Shown here one piece after another: positions 34,457 through 43,213 of a DNA stretch of 64,000 bases (the first letter of the stretch is position 1; the number at the start of each line of letters is the position of its first letter). The notes beneath the pieces were generated by a model. That model was not told where the DNA came from and did no database searches. It saw nothing but the letters and a program-made list of their open reading frames with translations. The stretch is from CAIXRL01 sp964619155 (lineage in GTDB: Bacteria > Eisenbacteria > RBG-16-71-46): positions 23,719 to 87,718 of the forward strand of contig CAZUEM010000001.1 in assembly GCA_964619155.1 (NCBI GenBank), written 5' to 3'. Both the position numbers and the translations under genes were made by a program.

Positions 34457-36871
34457 ATGGCGAAAGAGAAGGCCGCACCGAAGCGTGATCCGAAACCCGC
34501 GCGTCCGCTGACGCTCACCGCGACGTGGGCGGCCGTCGTGCTGGCGCTGCTCACGGTGGTGTTCTTCCACGAGGTCTCGCTCGGCGGCAAGACGTTCGTG
34601 TCGCCCGACACCACGGCGCCGGCCGGGTTCGTGCGCATCGGCGAGCAGTCGCTGTGGCAGGACAAGGTCTACCCGCTGTGGAACCCGTTCGTGTTCCTCG
34701 GCATGCCGTCGTACGGCAGCGGCGCCTACAACCCGCTCATCTACCCGCCCGACTGGCCGCTCGCGCTGGTGCAGAAGGTCGTGCCGCTGCCCGACATGAC
34801 CTGGATGATCCTCTACTACTTCCTCGGCGGCTTCTTCTTCTTCCTGCTCGCGCGCGAGTGGGGCGCGCGGGCGGAGGCGGCGCTGCTCGGCGCGGCCGCG
34901 TTCACGTTCGTCCCCAACCTGGTCGCGGTCGGCTCGCACGGGCACGGCAGCCAGCTCGTGGACTCGGCCTACCTGCCGCTCATGGTCTGGCTCGCGTCGC
35001 GCTGGCTGCGGCGCGGCTCGCTCACCGAACTGGGCTGGCTGGCGCTGGCGGGCGGCTTCCAGTTCCTGCGCGGCCACCTGCAGATCTGCGTCTATACCTG
35101 GATGGCGGTGGTCTCGCTCGCCGCGGTGGAGGTGGTCGCGGCGCTGCGCGACCCGAAGGAACTGGTCGCGCGCGTGCTGCGCGCGGCCGGCGTGGGCGTC
35201 GCCGGCGCGCTCGCGTTCGGCGTCGCGGCCGTCTACAACCTGCCGCTGCGCGACTACGCGCAGTACTCGATCCGCGGCACGGGCGACGCGGCGGGCGGCG
35301 TCGGCATCCCGTACGCGACGGCCTGGTCCATGGCGCCGTACGAGCTGGGCGCGCTCGTCGTGCCGAACGCCGTGGGATTCGGCGGCGCGACCTACTGGGG
35401 CGCGATGCCGTTCACGGACTACCCGAACGCCTACGTCGGCGTGGTCGCGATGCTGCTGGCGGCGCTCGTGTTCGTGCGCTTCGGCGGCGCGGCGCGCGTT
35501 TGGGCGGTGCTGCTCGGCGTGTTCGCGCTGCTCGTCTCGTTCGGCAGCCACTTCCCTCTCTACGGCTTCCTGTACGACCACCTGCCGCAGTTCAACAAGT
35601 TCCGCGTGCCGGTCATGGTCGTCCTGCTCTTCCACCTCGCGGTCGCGCTCGGCGTGGCGTGGGGCTGGACGGCGGTGCTCGAGGGCGGGGACGAGAAGAA
35701 GCGCCGCGGCCTCGAGCGCGCGCTGCTCGGGCTGGGCGCGGTGCTGGCCGTCGCGGCGCTCGCGGCGCTGTTCGGCCGCGAGGCGATGCGCGGGCCGTAC
35801 GTGTCGGCGGCGCTCGCGCTCAAGCAGCCGTTCTCGGCCGGGCAGGCCGAGGCCGCGTTCGCGGGCTTCGCGGCCGACCTCGGGCGCGTGGCGTTCACCG
35901 GGCTGATCGTGGTCGCGATCGCGTGGTTCGCCGCGAAGGGCCGGCTCAAGGCCGCGCCGGCGAGCGTGCTCGTGCTGGTGCTGCTGCTCTTCGACCTGTG
36001 GCCCGTGGGCCAGCAGCTCATGGCCCCGGTCGTCGGCAACCCCGCGGTGAAGAGCCTCGACTACGGCCGCGACGACGTCGTCGAGTTCCTCGAGAAGCAG
36101 GGCCCGTGGGGCTCGTTCCGCGTCTTCCCGCCGCAGCAGTTCCAGGACAACCGCCTCGCCGGCTTCGGCGTCGCGACGCTGGGCGGCGCGCACGCGGCCA
36201 AGCCGCGGCTGTTCCAGGACCTGATGGACACGAGCGCGCTCGACGACCCGAACTGGTGGCGGCTGCTGAACGTGCGCTTCATCGTGCTGTCGCAGCCGCT
36301 GCCCCCCGAGCAGACGCCGTCGTGGCTGCGGGTCGTGCACCAGGGCTCGGCCCTCGTCTACGAGAACCTCGCGGCGATGCCGCGGGCCACGGTGGTCGGC
36401 GGCTACGGCGTGGTGCCCGACTCGGGCCGCGCCGCCATCGAGGCGATCGGCGCCGGCGGCCGCGACGTCACGTCGTGGACCTGGCTCACGAAGGAGCCGG
36501 GCGTGGCGCTCGGACCGGTGGACGGCGCGACCGCGACGATCGCGAAGTACGGCCTGCACGCGGTGGACGTGGACGTCGAAACGCCCGGGCCCGCGCTGCT
36601 GCGGCTCGCCGACCTGTGGTACCCGGACTGGTCGGTGCGCGTGAACGGCAAGCCCGCCGAGATGCTGCGCGCCGATCACGCGCTGCGCGCCGTCGTCGTG
36701 CCGGCGGGCCGGAGCCGGGTGGAGTTCCGCTTCGAATCGCCGAGCGTCCGCCGAGGGCTCACGGTCTCGATCGTCTCCGCGGCCCTCGCGCTGGCGCTGC
36801 TCGCGGCCGGCTGGGTGACGGGCCGCCGGCGGCCCTCGGGCGCGCCGGCCGCGGCGGGAGAGGGGGCGTGA
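34457..36871 (+). CDS. YfhO-family integral membrane protein (putative GT-C glycosyltransferase)
   Basis: This 804-residue protein starts at ATG 34457; the open frame upstream is not coding. A basic N-tail precedes the first helix, then SPDTTAPAGF and PLWNPFVFLGMPSYGS, motifs of the YfhO / DUF6044 group. About 12-13 membrane segments follow, and a C-terminal soluble domain (about 620-770) ends in one more helix. In Bacillus, YfhO is needed to glycosylate lipoteichoic acid on the outside. Here, in a probable diderm, it likely moves sugar from polyprenyl phosphate to a surface acceptor. The next gene is a polyprenyl-phosphate-mannose synthase-like GT2 with a TGATG overlap, a natural donor-maker for it. 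Confidence 0.83.
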   Translation: MAKEKAAPKRDPKPARPLTLTATWAAVVLALLTVVFFHEVSLGGKTFVSPDTTAPAGFVRIGEQSLWQDKVYPLWNPFVFLGMPSYGSGAYNPLIYPPDWPLALVQKVVPLPDMTWMILYYFLGGFFFFLLAREWGARAEAALLGAAAFTFVPNLVAVGSHGHGSQLVDSAYLPLMVWLASRWLRRGSLTELGWLALAGGFQFLRGHLQICVYTWMAVVSLAAVEVVAALRDPKELVARVLRAAGVGVAGALAFGVAAVYNLPLRDYAQYSIRGTGDAAGGVGIPYATAWSMAPYELGALVVPNAVGFGGATYWGAMPFTDYPNAYVGVVAMLLAALVFVRFGGAARVWAVLLGVFALLVSFGSHFPLYGFLYDHLPQFNKFRVPVMVVLLFHLAVALGVAWGWTAVLEGGDEKKRRGLERALLGLGAVLAVAALAALFGREAMRGPYVSAALALKQPFSAGQAEAAFAGFAADLGRVAFTGLIVVAIAWFAAKGRLKAAPASVLVLVLLLFDLWPVGQQLMAPVVGNPAVKSLDYGRDDVVEFLEKQGPWGSFRVFPPQQFQDNRLAGFGVATLGGAHAAKPRLFQDLMDTSALDDPNWWRLLNVRFIVLSQPLPPEQTPSWLRVVHQGSALVYENLAAMPRATVVGGYGVVPDSGRAAIEAIGAGGRDVTSWTWLTKEPGVALGPVDGATATIAKYGLHAVDVDVETPGPALLRLADLWYPDWSVRVNGKPAEMLRADHALRAVVVPAGRSRVEFRFESPSVRRGLTVSIVSAALALALLAAGWVTGRRRPSGAPAAAGEGA

Positions 36872-37587
36872 TGGACAAGCTCGTCATCATCCCGACCTAC
36901 AACGAGCTCGAGAACATCGACGCGATGATCGAAAAGCTGCTCGGGCTTCCGTACGGGCTCGACGTGCTGATCGTGGACGACAACTCGCCCGACGGCACCG
37001 CCGCGCGCGTCGAGGCGTGGCAGGCGAAGTCGGAGCGCGTCCACCTGCTCAAGCGCCCGGGCAAGATGGGGCTCGGGTCGGCGTACCGCGACGGCTTCCG
37101 GTACGCGCTCGCGAAGGGGGCGGAGTACATCTTCGAGATGGACGCCGACTTCTCGCACGACCCCGGGGCGATCGGCGAGTTCCTCGAGGCGGCCCAGCAC
37201 GCCGACATCGTGCTCGGCAGCCGCTACCTCAACGGCGTCACCGTCGTGAACTGGCCGCTCTCGCGGCTCATCCTGTCGTACTCCGCGAACGTCTACACCC
37301 GGATCGTCACCGGGCTGCCGCTCGCCGACGCGACCGGCGGCTACAAGTGCTTCCGCCGCCGGGCGCTCGAGGGCATCCGCCTCGACCGCGTGAAGTCCGA
37401 GGGCTATTCGTTCCAGATCGAAATGTCGTTCCGCTGCTGGAAGCGCGGCTTCCGGATCAAGGAGATCCCGATCCTGTTCGTGGACCGCCGCGCCGGCGTC
37501 TCGAAGATGAGCCGCCGGATCATCTGGGAGGCCGCCGGCATGGTCTGGCGGCTGCGCTTCCTCGATCTCACGGGCCGGCTGGAGTAA
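36871..37587 (+). CDS. Polyprenol monophosphomannose synthase-like GT2
   Basis: This 238-residue GT-A enzyme without membrane segments has IIPTYNELENI, IVDDNSPDGTAARV, GLGSAYRDGFRYAL, EMDADFSHDP with the DAD metal site, and ATGGYKCFRRRAL. This is the soluble DPM1/Ppm1 pattern. It would transfer mannose from GDP-mannose to polyprenyl phosphate, providing donor for the YfhO, DUF2723 and GT-C proteins. Glucose as donor sugar cannot be ruled out. It is coupled to the YfhO-type gene by a 1-nt overlap. Confidence 0.9.
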   Translation: MDKLVIIPTYNELENIDAMIEKLLGLPYGLDVLIVDDNSPDGTAARVEAWQAKSERVHLLKRPGKMGLGSAYRDGFRYALAKGAEYIFEMDADFSHDPGAIGEFLEAAQHADIVLGSRYLNGVTVVNWPLSRLILSYSANVYTRIVTGLPLADATGGYKCFRRRALEGIRLDRVKSEGYSFQIEMSFRCWKRGFRIKEIPILFVDRRAGVSKMSRRIIWEAAGMVWRLRFLDLTGRLE

Positions 37588-37593
37588 CGCGCC

Positions 37594-39828
37594 ATGTTCC
37601 GTCGCCTTCCGGTCCTGACCGCCGCGGTCCTGCTCGCCGCGCTGCCCGCGGCGGCGCGCGCCAGCGGCGCGTGGACCACCTACATGCGGGTGTTCGAGTG
37701 CACCGACATGGTCGCGCTCTCCGACACGGTCTGGATCGCCTCGCGGGAAGCCGGGCTGCTGCGCCACGTGCGCTCGAGCGGCGCGTTCGAGTCCGTCACC
37801 CGGGAGCCCGGCGGGCTCGCCAGCCTGCACGTCACGGCGCTCGAGTTCGACCGCGGCGGGCGGATGTGGGCCGGCACGCCGGGCCGCGGCGCGAGCCGCC
37901 TGTCGGCGGACGGCTCGACGTGGGACCTCGTCAACGCGTTCGACGGGCTGCCGTCGGACTCGGTCAACACGCTGCGCGCGACCGGCGACTCGGTGTGGAT
38001 CGGCACGCAGGGCGGGCTCGCGCTCTGGGACGGCGAGCAGGTCGCCGGCTCGGTGCCCGACCTCGGCACCGCTTCGCCGTTCCGGAGCAACTCCGTGCGC
38101 GGCGTCGCGGTGACGGGCGACACCGTGATGGTGGGCACCGGCGACGGCATCTACTTCGCGCGCCGGTCCGCGAACCTCGCGACCTGGACGAACATCGACT
38201 CGGGCCTCGTCAGCCGCAACGTCTACGGCATGGCGACCGACGGGCGCGAGGTCTTCGCGCTCGCGAACGGCGCGGCCTACCGCTGGAACCGCGCCACGTC
38301 CCGCTGGAACTTCCAGGCCGTGGTCGGCGGCGCGCGCCAGTTGCGCGACGACGCCGGCTGGATCACGGCCAGCAGTTCGAGCGGCCTGTGGCGCTGGAAC
38401 GGCACCGGCTGGACGCTGCTGCCCGGCTCGCCGGGCACGACCTCCACGGTCTCCCCGGGCGAGGTGGAGTTCGCCGCCGACCCGGCCGGCCTCACGTTCG
38501 CCATGCGCGACGGCGTGCTGCGGATCGAGGGCTCGCCGTGGACGAGCGTCGAGCTGCCGGGCCCCGTGGACAACAACATCCAGAACGTCGTCGTGGACGG
38601 CGACCGGGTCTGGGTCAACACGAATTCCTCCGGCGTCTCGCGGCTCGAGGGCGGCGCGTTCCGCAGCTGGCGCACCGGCTGCTGCGGCGGCGCGCAGGAC
38701 ACCTCGTTCGTGAACCCGGGCGGCGCGTTCGCGGCGCTGCGCGACGGGCGCGGCAAGATGTGGTTCGCGTTCTGGGGCAACGCCATCGAGCGCTACGACG
38801 ACTCGACCGGCACGCCGCGGGTCACGCGCCCGATCCTCGCGGGCCCTCCGCCGCTGCCCGATTCGCTCTACAACCACACGGCGGGCTGGGCCGTCGCGCA
38901 CGACCCGGAGAACTACGTCTACATCGGCGGCGACACGTTCAACCGCGGCGTGCGGCCGCCGGTCGGCATCGACGTGTTCGAGCCGGGCGGAACGCTGCTC
39001 AGCGTCTGGAAGACGACGAACGCGGGCATCCCGGACAACCAGGTGCGCGCGCTGGCCGTGGACCGCAAGCGCACGCCGAACCGGATCTGGGCGGGCTTCC
39101 CCGGCACCGGCGTCGCGTACGCCACGATCCCCGCCGACCGCACGGCCGCGCCGCAGTTCACGGCGCTGCCCCGCACGTCCACGCTCGACATCTTCGGCGT
39201 CGAGCTCTACGGCGACTCGCTGTGGGTGCTCTCGACCACGAGCCTGCAGCGCTTCAGCGCCGCGACGTTCTCGTTCGGGGCGGAGTACGAGATCCCCGGC
39301 GCGCCCGCGCCGCTCGGCGCCATGCGACCGCTCGCGGTCTCCCCCGACGGCAGCGTGTGGGTGGGCTCGGTGGACGGCGTGCGCCGGTACCGCCGCGGCG
39401 GCGGCGTGGACGACTACAAGACCTCGAACTCGCCGCTCGCCGCGGACGAGGTGCGCGCGATCGCGGTGGACCCGGAGAGCGGCGTGGCGTGGTTCGCGAC
39501 CGCGGGCGGGCTCTCGCGGTTCGATCCCGGCTGGACGCCGCCGCCGCCGCCCTCGATCCCGTCCCTGAAGATCACGGTGTTCCCGAACCCCGCGCAGTTC
39601 CCGGCCATCGGGCTGGACCTGCGCCTGAGCGGGAACGCGTCCGCGTACACGGGCGAGATCTACGACCTGAACGGGCGGGCCGTGCACCGCTTCAGCGCGG
39701 GCGGCAACGGCCGCGTCGTGTGGGACGGGCGCGATCTCGACGGCCGGCGCGTGCGCCCGGGCGTCTACTTCGTGCGCGCGCACGGGGGCGGGCACCAGGC
39801 GCGCGCGCGCGTCGTCGTCCTCCGGTAG
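37594..39828 (+). CDS. Secreted beta-propeller protein with FlgD-like / T9SS-type C-terminal sorting domain
   Basis: This 744-residue protein has a signal peptide (about 1-23, cut after ARA). Many repeats of about 40-50 residues carry WIGTQGGLALWDG, MWAGTPGRG and VWVGSVDGVRRYRRGG-type blades, as in two-component-regulator propellers. The last 85 residues (LKITVFPNPAQF, then GRVVWDGRDLDGRRVRPGVYFVRA) are a FlgD Ig-like / Por-type sorting domain found on secreted proteins of FCB bacteria. It is the only surface-protein candidate inside the glycan block and could be a glycosylation substrate. Confidence 0.85.
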   Translation: MFRRLPVLTAAVLLAALPAAARASGAWTTYMRVFECTDMVALSDTVWIASREAGLLRHVRSSGAFESVTREPGGLASLHVTALEFDRGGRMWAGTPGRGASRLSADGSTWDLVNAFDGLPSDSVNTLRATGDSVWIGTQGGLALWDGEQVAGSVPDLGTASPFRSNSVRGVAVTGDTVMVGTGDGIYFARRSANLATWTNIDSGLVSRNVYGMATDGREVFALANGAAYRWNRATSRWNFQAVVGGARQLRDDAGWITASSSSGLWRWNGTGWTLLPGSPGTTSTVSPGEVEFAADPAGLTFAMRDGVLRIEGSPWTSVELPGPVDNNIQNVVVDGDRVWVNTNSSGVSRLEGGAFRSWRTGCCGGAQDTSFVNPGGAFAALRDGRGKMWFAFWGNAIERYDDSTGTPRVTRPILAGPPPLPDSLYNHTAGWAVAHDPENYVYIGGDTFNRGVRPPVGIDVFEPGGTLLSVWKTTNAGIPDNQVRALAVDRKRTPNRIWAGFPGTGVAYATIPADRTAAPQFTALPRTSTLDIFGVELYGDSLWVLSTTSLQRFSAATFSFGAEYEIPGAPAPLGAMRPLAVSPDGSVWVGSVDGVRRYRRGGGVDDYKTSNSPLAADEVRAIAVDPESGVAWFATAGGLSRFDPGWTPPPPPSIPSLKITVFPNPAQFPAIGLDLRLSGNASAYTGEIYDLNGRAVHRFSAGGNGRVVWDGRDLDGRRVRPGVYFVRAHGGGHQARARVVVLR

Positions 39829-39834
39829 GCCCGC

Positions 39835-40860
39835 GTGGCGGCCGCGCGCTGGCGGGACGTCGCCCCGGAGGGCTGGGGCGGGCTGCTCGCGGCCGACCCG
39901 TCCGCCGCGCCGTCGCACCGCCCCGAGGTCTGGGAGGCGTTCGCGGCCGCGCTGCCCGGGTTCGCGCCGCGGGTCGTGGCCGTCGAGGAGGAGGGCCGCC
40001 TGCTCGGCGGCGCGCCCGTGCTGGTCGAGCGCCGCGGCGGCCTTCACTGGCTGCACGCGCTGCCCATGCTGCTGCCGGGCACGCCGCTCGCGCTCCCGGG
40101 CGAGCACGCGCGCGTGGACGCGGCGGCGGCCGGGGCGCTCGCGGAACTGGCGCGCGAACTCGGCGCGGTCGGCGGCGAGTGGTCGCTGTGGCGGCCCGAG
40201 GGCCCGGTTCCGGACGAGGCCGCGCTCGCGCCGCTCGGCGGCGAGACGCGCGTGCTCGAGGCCTCGCTCGTGCGGCTCGCCGGCGGGCTCGAGGCGGCGC
40301 GCGCGCGCGTGGACCGCAAGCACCGCCAGGACATGCGGCGCGCGCGCGAGCGCGGGCTCGCGTTCGCCGAGGAGCCCGAAGCGCTCGAGGCCAGCTACGC
40401 GCTCCACGTCGCGCAGGGCGCGCGCTGGCGCGGGCACCGCGCGCTGCCGCTCGCGCTCTCGCGGCGGCTGCTCGGCGCGGGCGGCCCCTCGCCCGTCGCG
40501 CGGCTCTTCACGCTGCGGCTCGCCGGCGAGCTGCTCTCCGGCGCGCTCGCGCTCGACGGCCCGCACGAGACGTTCGTGTGGTGGAGCGGCACGCACCCGG
40601 CGGGCCGGCGGCTGCACGCGTTCCCGCTGCTCCTCTGGAGCATCGTCGAGTGGGCGGCGGCCGCCGGCCGCGCGCGCGTCAACCTCGGCGCGAGCACCGG
40701 GCTCGCGCAGGTCGCCTCGTTCAAGCACGCGCTCGGCACCGAGGACGTGCGTTACCCCGTGCGCTGGCTCGACGCGCGCCACGCGCCCGCGCCCGCGCGC
40801 GCGGTGGCGTGGGCGCAGGCGCGGCTCCGGCGCGGCCGGCCGCGGGGGGAGGCCGCGTGA
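39835..40860 (+). CDS. GNAT-fold acyltransferase (BioF2/FemAB-like)
   Basis: This 341-residue protein from a GTG start has the two-half GNAT pattern of the BioF2-like / FemAB group: PSHRPEVWEAFAAALPG, then VDRKHRQDMRRARERGLAF in the middle and LLSGALALDGPHETFVWWSGTHP, LLLWSIVEWAAAAGRARVNLGAS late. Such proteins in glycan clusters usually acylate or aminoacylate an amino sugar. No specific substrate can be read from sequence. Confidence 0.78.
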   Translation: MAAARWRDVAPEGWGGLLAADPSAAPSHRPEVWEAFAAALPGFAPRVVAVEEEGRLLGGAPVLVERRGGLHWLHALPMLLPGTPLALPGEHARVDAAAAGALAELARELGAVGGEWSLWRPEGPVPDEAALAPLGGETRVLEASLVRLAGGLEAARARVDRKHRQDMRRARERGLAFAEEPEALEASYALHVAQGARWRGHRALPLALSRRLLGAGGPSPVARLFTLRLAGELLSGALALDGPHETFVWWSGTHPAGRRLHAFPLLLWSIVEWAAAAGRARVNLGASTGLAQVASFKHALGTEDVRYPVRWLDARHAPAPARAVAWAQARLRRGRPRGEAA

Positions 40861-41939
40861 GGATCGCGACGCTGTCGAACGCCGCGGTCGTGCACACGCG
40901 CCGCTGGGTCGAGCACCTGCGCGCGCGCGGCCACGAGGTGCGCGCGTTCTCGCTCGAGCCGGGCCCGCCGGAACTGGACGCGCGCCGTCTTCCCGCCGCG
41001 CCGCTGCCGGGGTTCCTGCGCTACCCGCTCGCGGTGCCGGCGCTCGCGCGCGAACTGCGCGCGTTCGCGCCCGACGTCGTGGACGCGCACTACGTCCCCA
41101 ACTACGGGCTCATGGGCGCGCTGGCCGGCTTCCGGCCCCTGTCGGTGGCGGCGTGGGGCAGCGACCTGCTGCTCGCGGGCGGGCGCGACCCGCTGCAGCG
41201 CGCGCGCGCGCGGTTCGTGCTGAGGCGCGCCGACCTCGTGCTCGCCGACGCGGACAACCTCGCGCGCGCCGCGCTCGCGCTCGGCGCCCGGCCGGCGACG
41301 GTGCGCGCGATCCCGTGGGGCGTGGACCGCGCCCGCTTCGCGCCAGCGCCCGCGCGGGAGCCCGGGCTGCTGCTCAGCACGCGCATGCACGAGCCGGTCT
41401 ACGACATCCCGGTGATCCTGCGCGCGGCCGCGCGCGTGCTCGCGCGCCGGCCGGAGGCGTTCCTCGCGATCGCGGGCGAGGGCTCGCTGCGGCCCGCGCA
41501 CGAGCGGCTCGCGGCCGCGACGCTGCCCGCCGGGCGCTTCCGCTTCCTCGGCCGGCTCGCGCCGGCGGAGCTGGCGGGCTGGCTCGGGCGCGCCGAGGTC
41601 TGCCTGTCCGCGTCCCTCTCGGACTCGACCTCGCTCTCGCTGCTCGAGGCGATGTCGGCCGGCGCGATCCCGGTCGTGAGCGACATCGAGGGCAACCGCG
41701 AGTGGGTGGGCGACGGCGACGGCGCGCGGCTCTTCGCGTGCGGCGACGACGCGGCGCTCGAGCGCGCGCTCGAGTCGGTGCTCGGCGACGCGGCCTGGCG
41801 CGAGGCGGCGCGCGCGCGCAACGCCGCCGTGATCGCCGAGCGCGGGGACTGGCACCGCAACTTCGCGCGCATCGAGGCGGCCTTCGAGGCGCTCGCGGCC
41901 GGGCGCCCGCTGCCCGCCGGCCCGGGGGCCGCGCGATGA
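40857..41939 (+). CDS. Glycosyltransferase (GT4-type)
   Basis: This 360-residue protein has a GTG start overlapping the acyltransferase stop. Acceptor-side RIATLSNAAVVHTRRWVEHL and VDAHYVPNYGLMG are followed by donor-side AEVCLSASLSDSTSLSLLEAMSAGAIPVVSDI with the conserved Glu. It is soluble and cytoplasmic, and coupled to the next glycosyltransferase (ATGA). Confidence 0.85.
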   Translation: MRIATLSNAAVVHTRRWVEHLRARGHEVRAFSLEPGPPELDARRLPAAPLPGFLRYPLAVPALARELRAFAPDVVDAHYVPNYGLMGALAGFRPLSVAAWGSDLLLAGGRDPLQRARARFVLRRADLVLADADNLARAALALGARPATVRAIPWGVDRARFAPAPAREPGLLLSTRMHEPVYDIPVILRAAARVLARRPEAFLAIAGEGSLRPAHERLAAATLPAGRFRFLGRLAPAELAGWLGRAEVCLSASLSDSTSLSLLEAMSAGAIPVVSDIEGNREWVGDGDGARLFACGDDAALERALESVLGDAAWREAARARNAAVIAERGDWHRNFARIEAAFEALAAGRPLPAGPGAAR

Positions 41940-43213
41940 GCCGCCGGCGGCTGCTCGCGCTCGCCTACTTCTTCCCGCCGCTCGCGGGCGGGGGCGTGCA
42001 CCGCGTGCTGTCGTTCGCGCGCCACCTGCCCGCGCGCGGCTGGGACGTCACCGTGGTGTGCGCGGGGGAGGAGGACTACTGGGTGCGCGACGCGTCGCTG
42101 CTCGCGCGCGTGCCAGGGGAGACCGAGGTCATCCGCGTCCCGGGCGGCAGCGCGCTCGCCTCGTGGCTGCGGCTGCGCGGCGGCGCCGGGAAGCGGCGGG
42201 GCGGCACGTTCGCCGGGCTGCGGCGGCTCTCGGACTGGTGGCTGCTGCCCGACTCGTACGCGGGCTGGGCGGCGCGCGCGCGCGCGGCGGCCGCACGGCG
42301 GCTCGCCCGCGGCGGCGTGGACGCGCTGCTGACGACCTCGCCGCCCGACAGCGTGCACCTCGCGGGCGCGGACCTTGCGCCGCGTTTCCGCCTGCCCTGG
42401 GTGGCGGACTTCCGCGACCCGTGGATCGGCCTGCGCTTCCGCGAGCCGCCCACGCGCTGGCACCGCGCGCGCCACGAGGCGATGGAGCGCCGCGTGCTCG
42501 CGGGGGCCGACCTCGTGCTCGCGGCCTCGCGAACGCACCTCGCCGGGATCGAGGCGTCCGGCGCGGCGCGGCGCGCCGAACACCTGCCGAACGGCTTCGA
42601 GCCCGACCCGCCCGCCGCGCCGGCGGAGGCGGACCCCGACCACTTCCGGATCGCGTTCACCGGCACGCTGTCGCTCATGGAGGACGCCGGCACGCTGCTC
42701 GAGGCGGTGCACGACGTGCTGGCGCGCCGCCCCGAGGCGCGCCGGCGGCTGCGCGCGGACCTCGCCGGCCCGTTCGACCTCGACTACGAGGACCGCGCGC
42801 TCGCGCTCGGGCTCAAGGGCATCGCCCGCTTCACCGGCCCCCTGCCGCACGGCGAGTCGCGGGCGCTGCAGCGCGCGGCCGACCTGCTGCTGCTCTGGAA
42901 GCCGCGGGGCGAGGGCTACCGCACGATGGTGCCCGGCAAGCTCTACGAGTACCTCGACGCGGGCCGGCCGGTGGTCGCGCTGCTGCCGGAGGACGACGAG
43001 GCGGCGGACCTCGTGCGCCGCGCCGGCGGGGCCGTGATCGCGCCGGGCGACCGCGCCGGGCTGGCGCGCGAGCTCGAAACGCGGTACATGGCATGGAAGG
43101 AACGCGGGCGCGTCGCCGACGACCGACCCGCCTGGCTCGACGGGCACGCGCGTCCGCACCTCGCCGCGCGGCTCGCGGAGCTGCTGGACGGGCTCACCGG
43201 AGGACGCGCGTGA
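41936..43213 (+). CDS. Glycosyltransferase (GT4-type, WbuB-like)
   Basis: This 425-residue GT-B protein starts LLALAYFFPPLAGGGVHRVLSFARHL, a pattern shared with WbuB-like enzymes, has WVADFRDPWIGL in the linker region and GKLYEYLDAGRPVVALLPEDD in the donor domain. It is probably cytoplasmic. The stop overlaps the start of the membrane GT-C gene. Confidence 0.85.
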   Translation: MSRRRLLALAYFFPPLAGGGVHRVLSFARHLPARGWDVTVVCAGEEDYWVRDASLLARVPGETEVIRVPGGSALASWLRLRGGAGKRRGGTFAGLRRLSDWWLLPDSYAGWAARARAAAARRLARGGVDALLTTSPPDSVHLAGADLAPRFRLPWVADFRDPWIGLRFREPPTRWHRARHEAMERRVLAGADLVLAASRTHLAGIEASGAARRAEHLPNGFEPDPPAAPAEADPDHFRIAFTGTLSLMEDAGTLLEAVHDVLARRPEARRRLRADLAGPFDLDYEDRALALGLKGIARFTGPLPHGESRALQRAADLLLLWKPRGEGYRTMVPGKLYEYLDAGRPVVALLPEDDEAADLVRRAGGAVIAPGDRAGLARELETRYMAWKERGRVADDRPAWLDGHARPHLAARLAELLDGLTGGRA

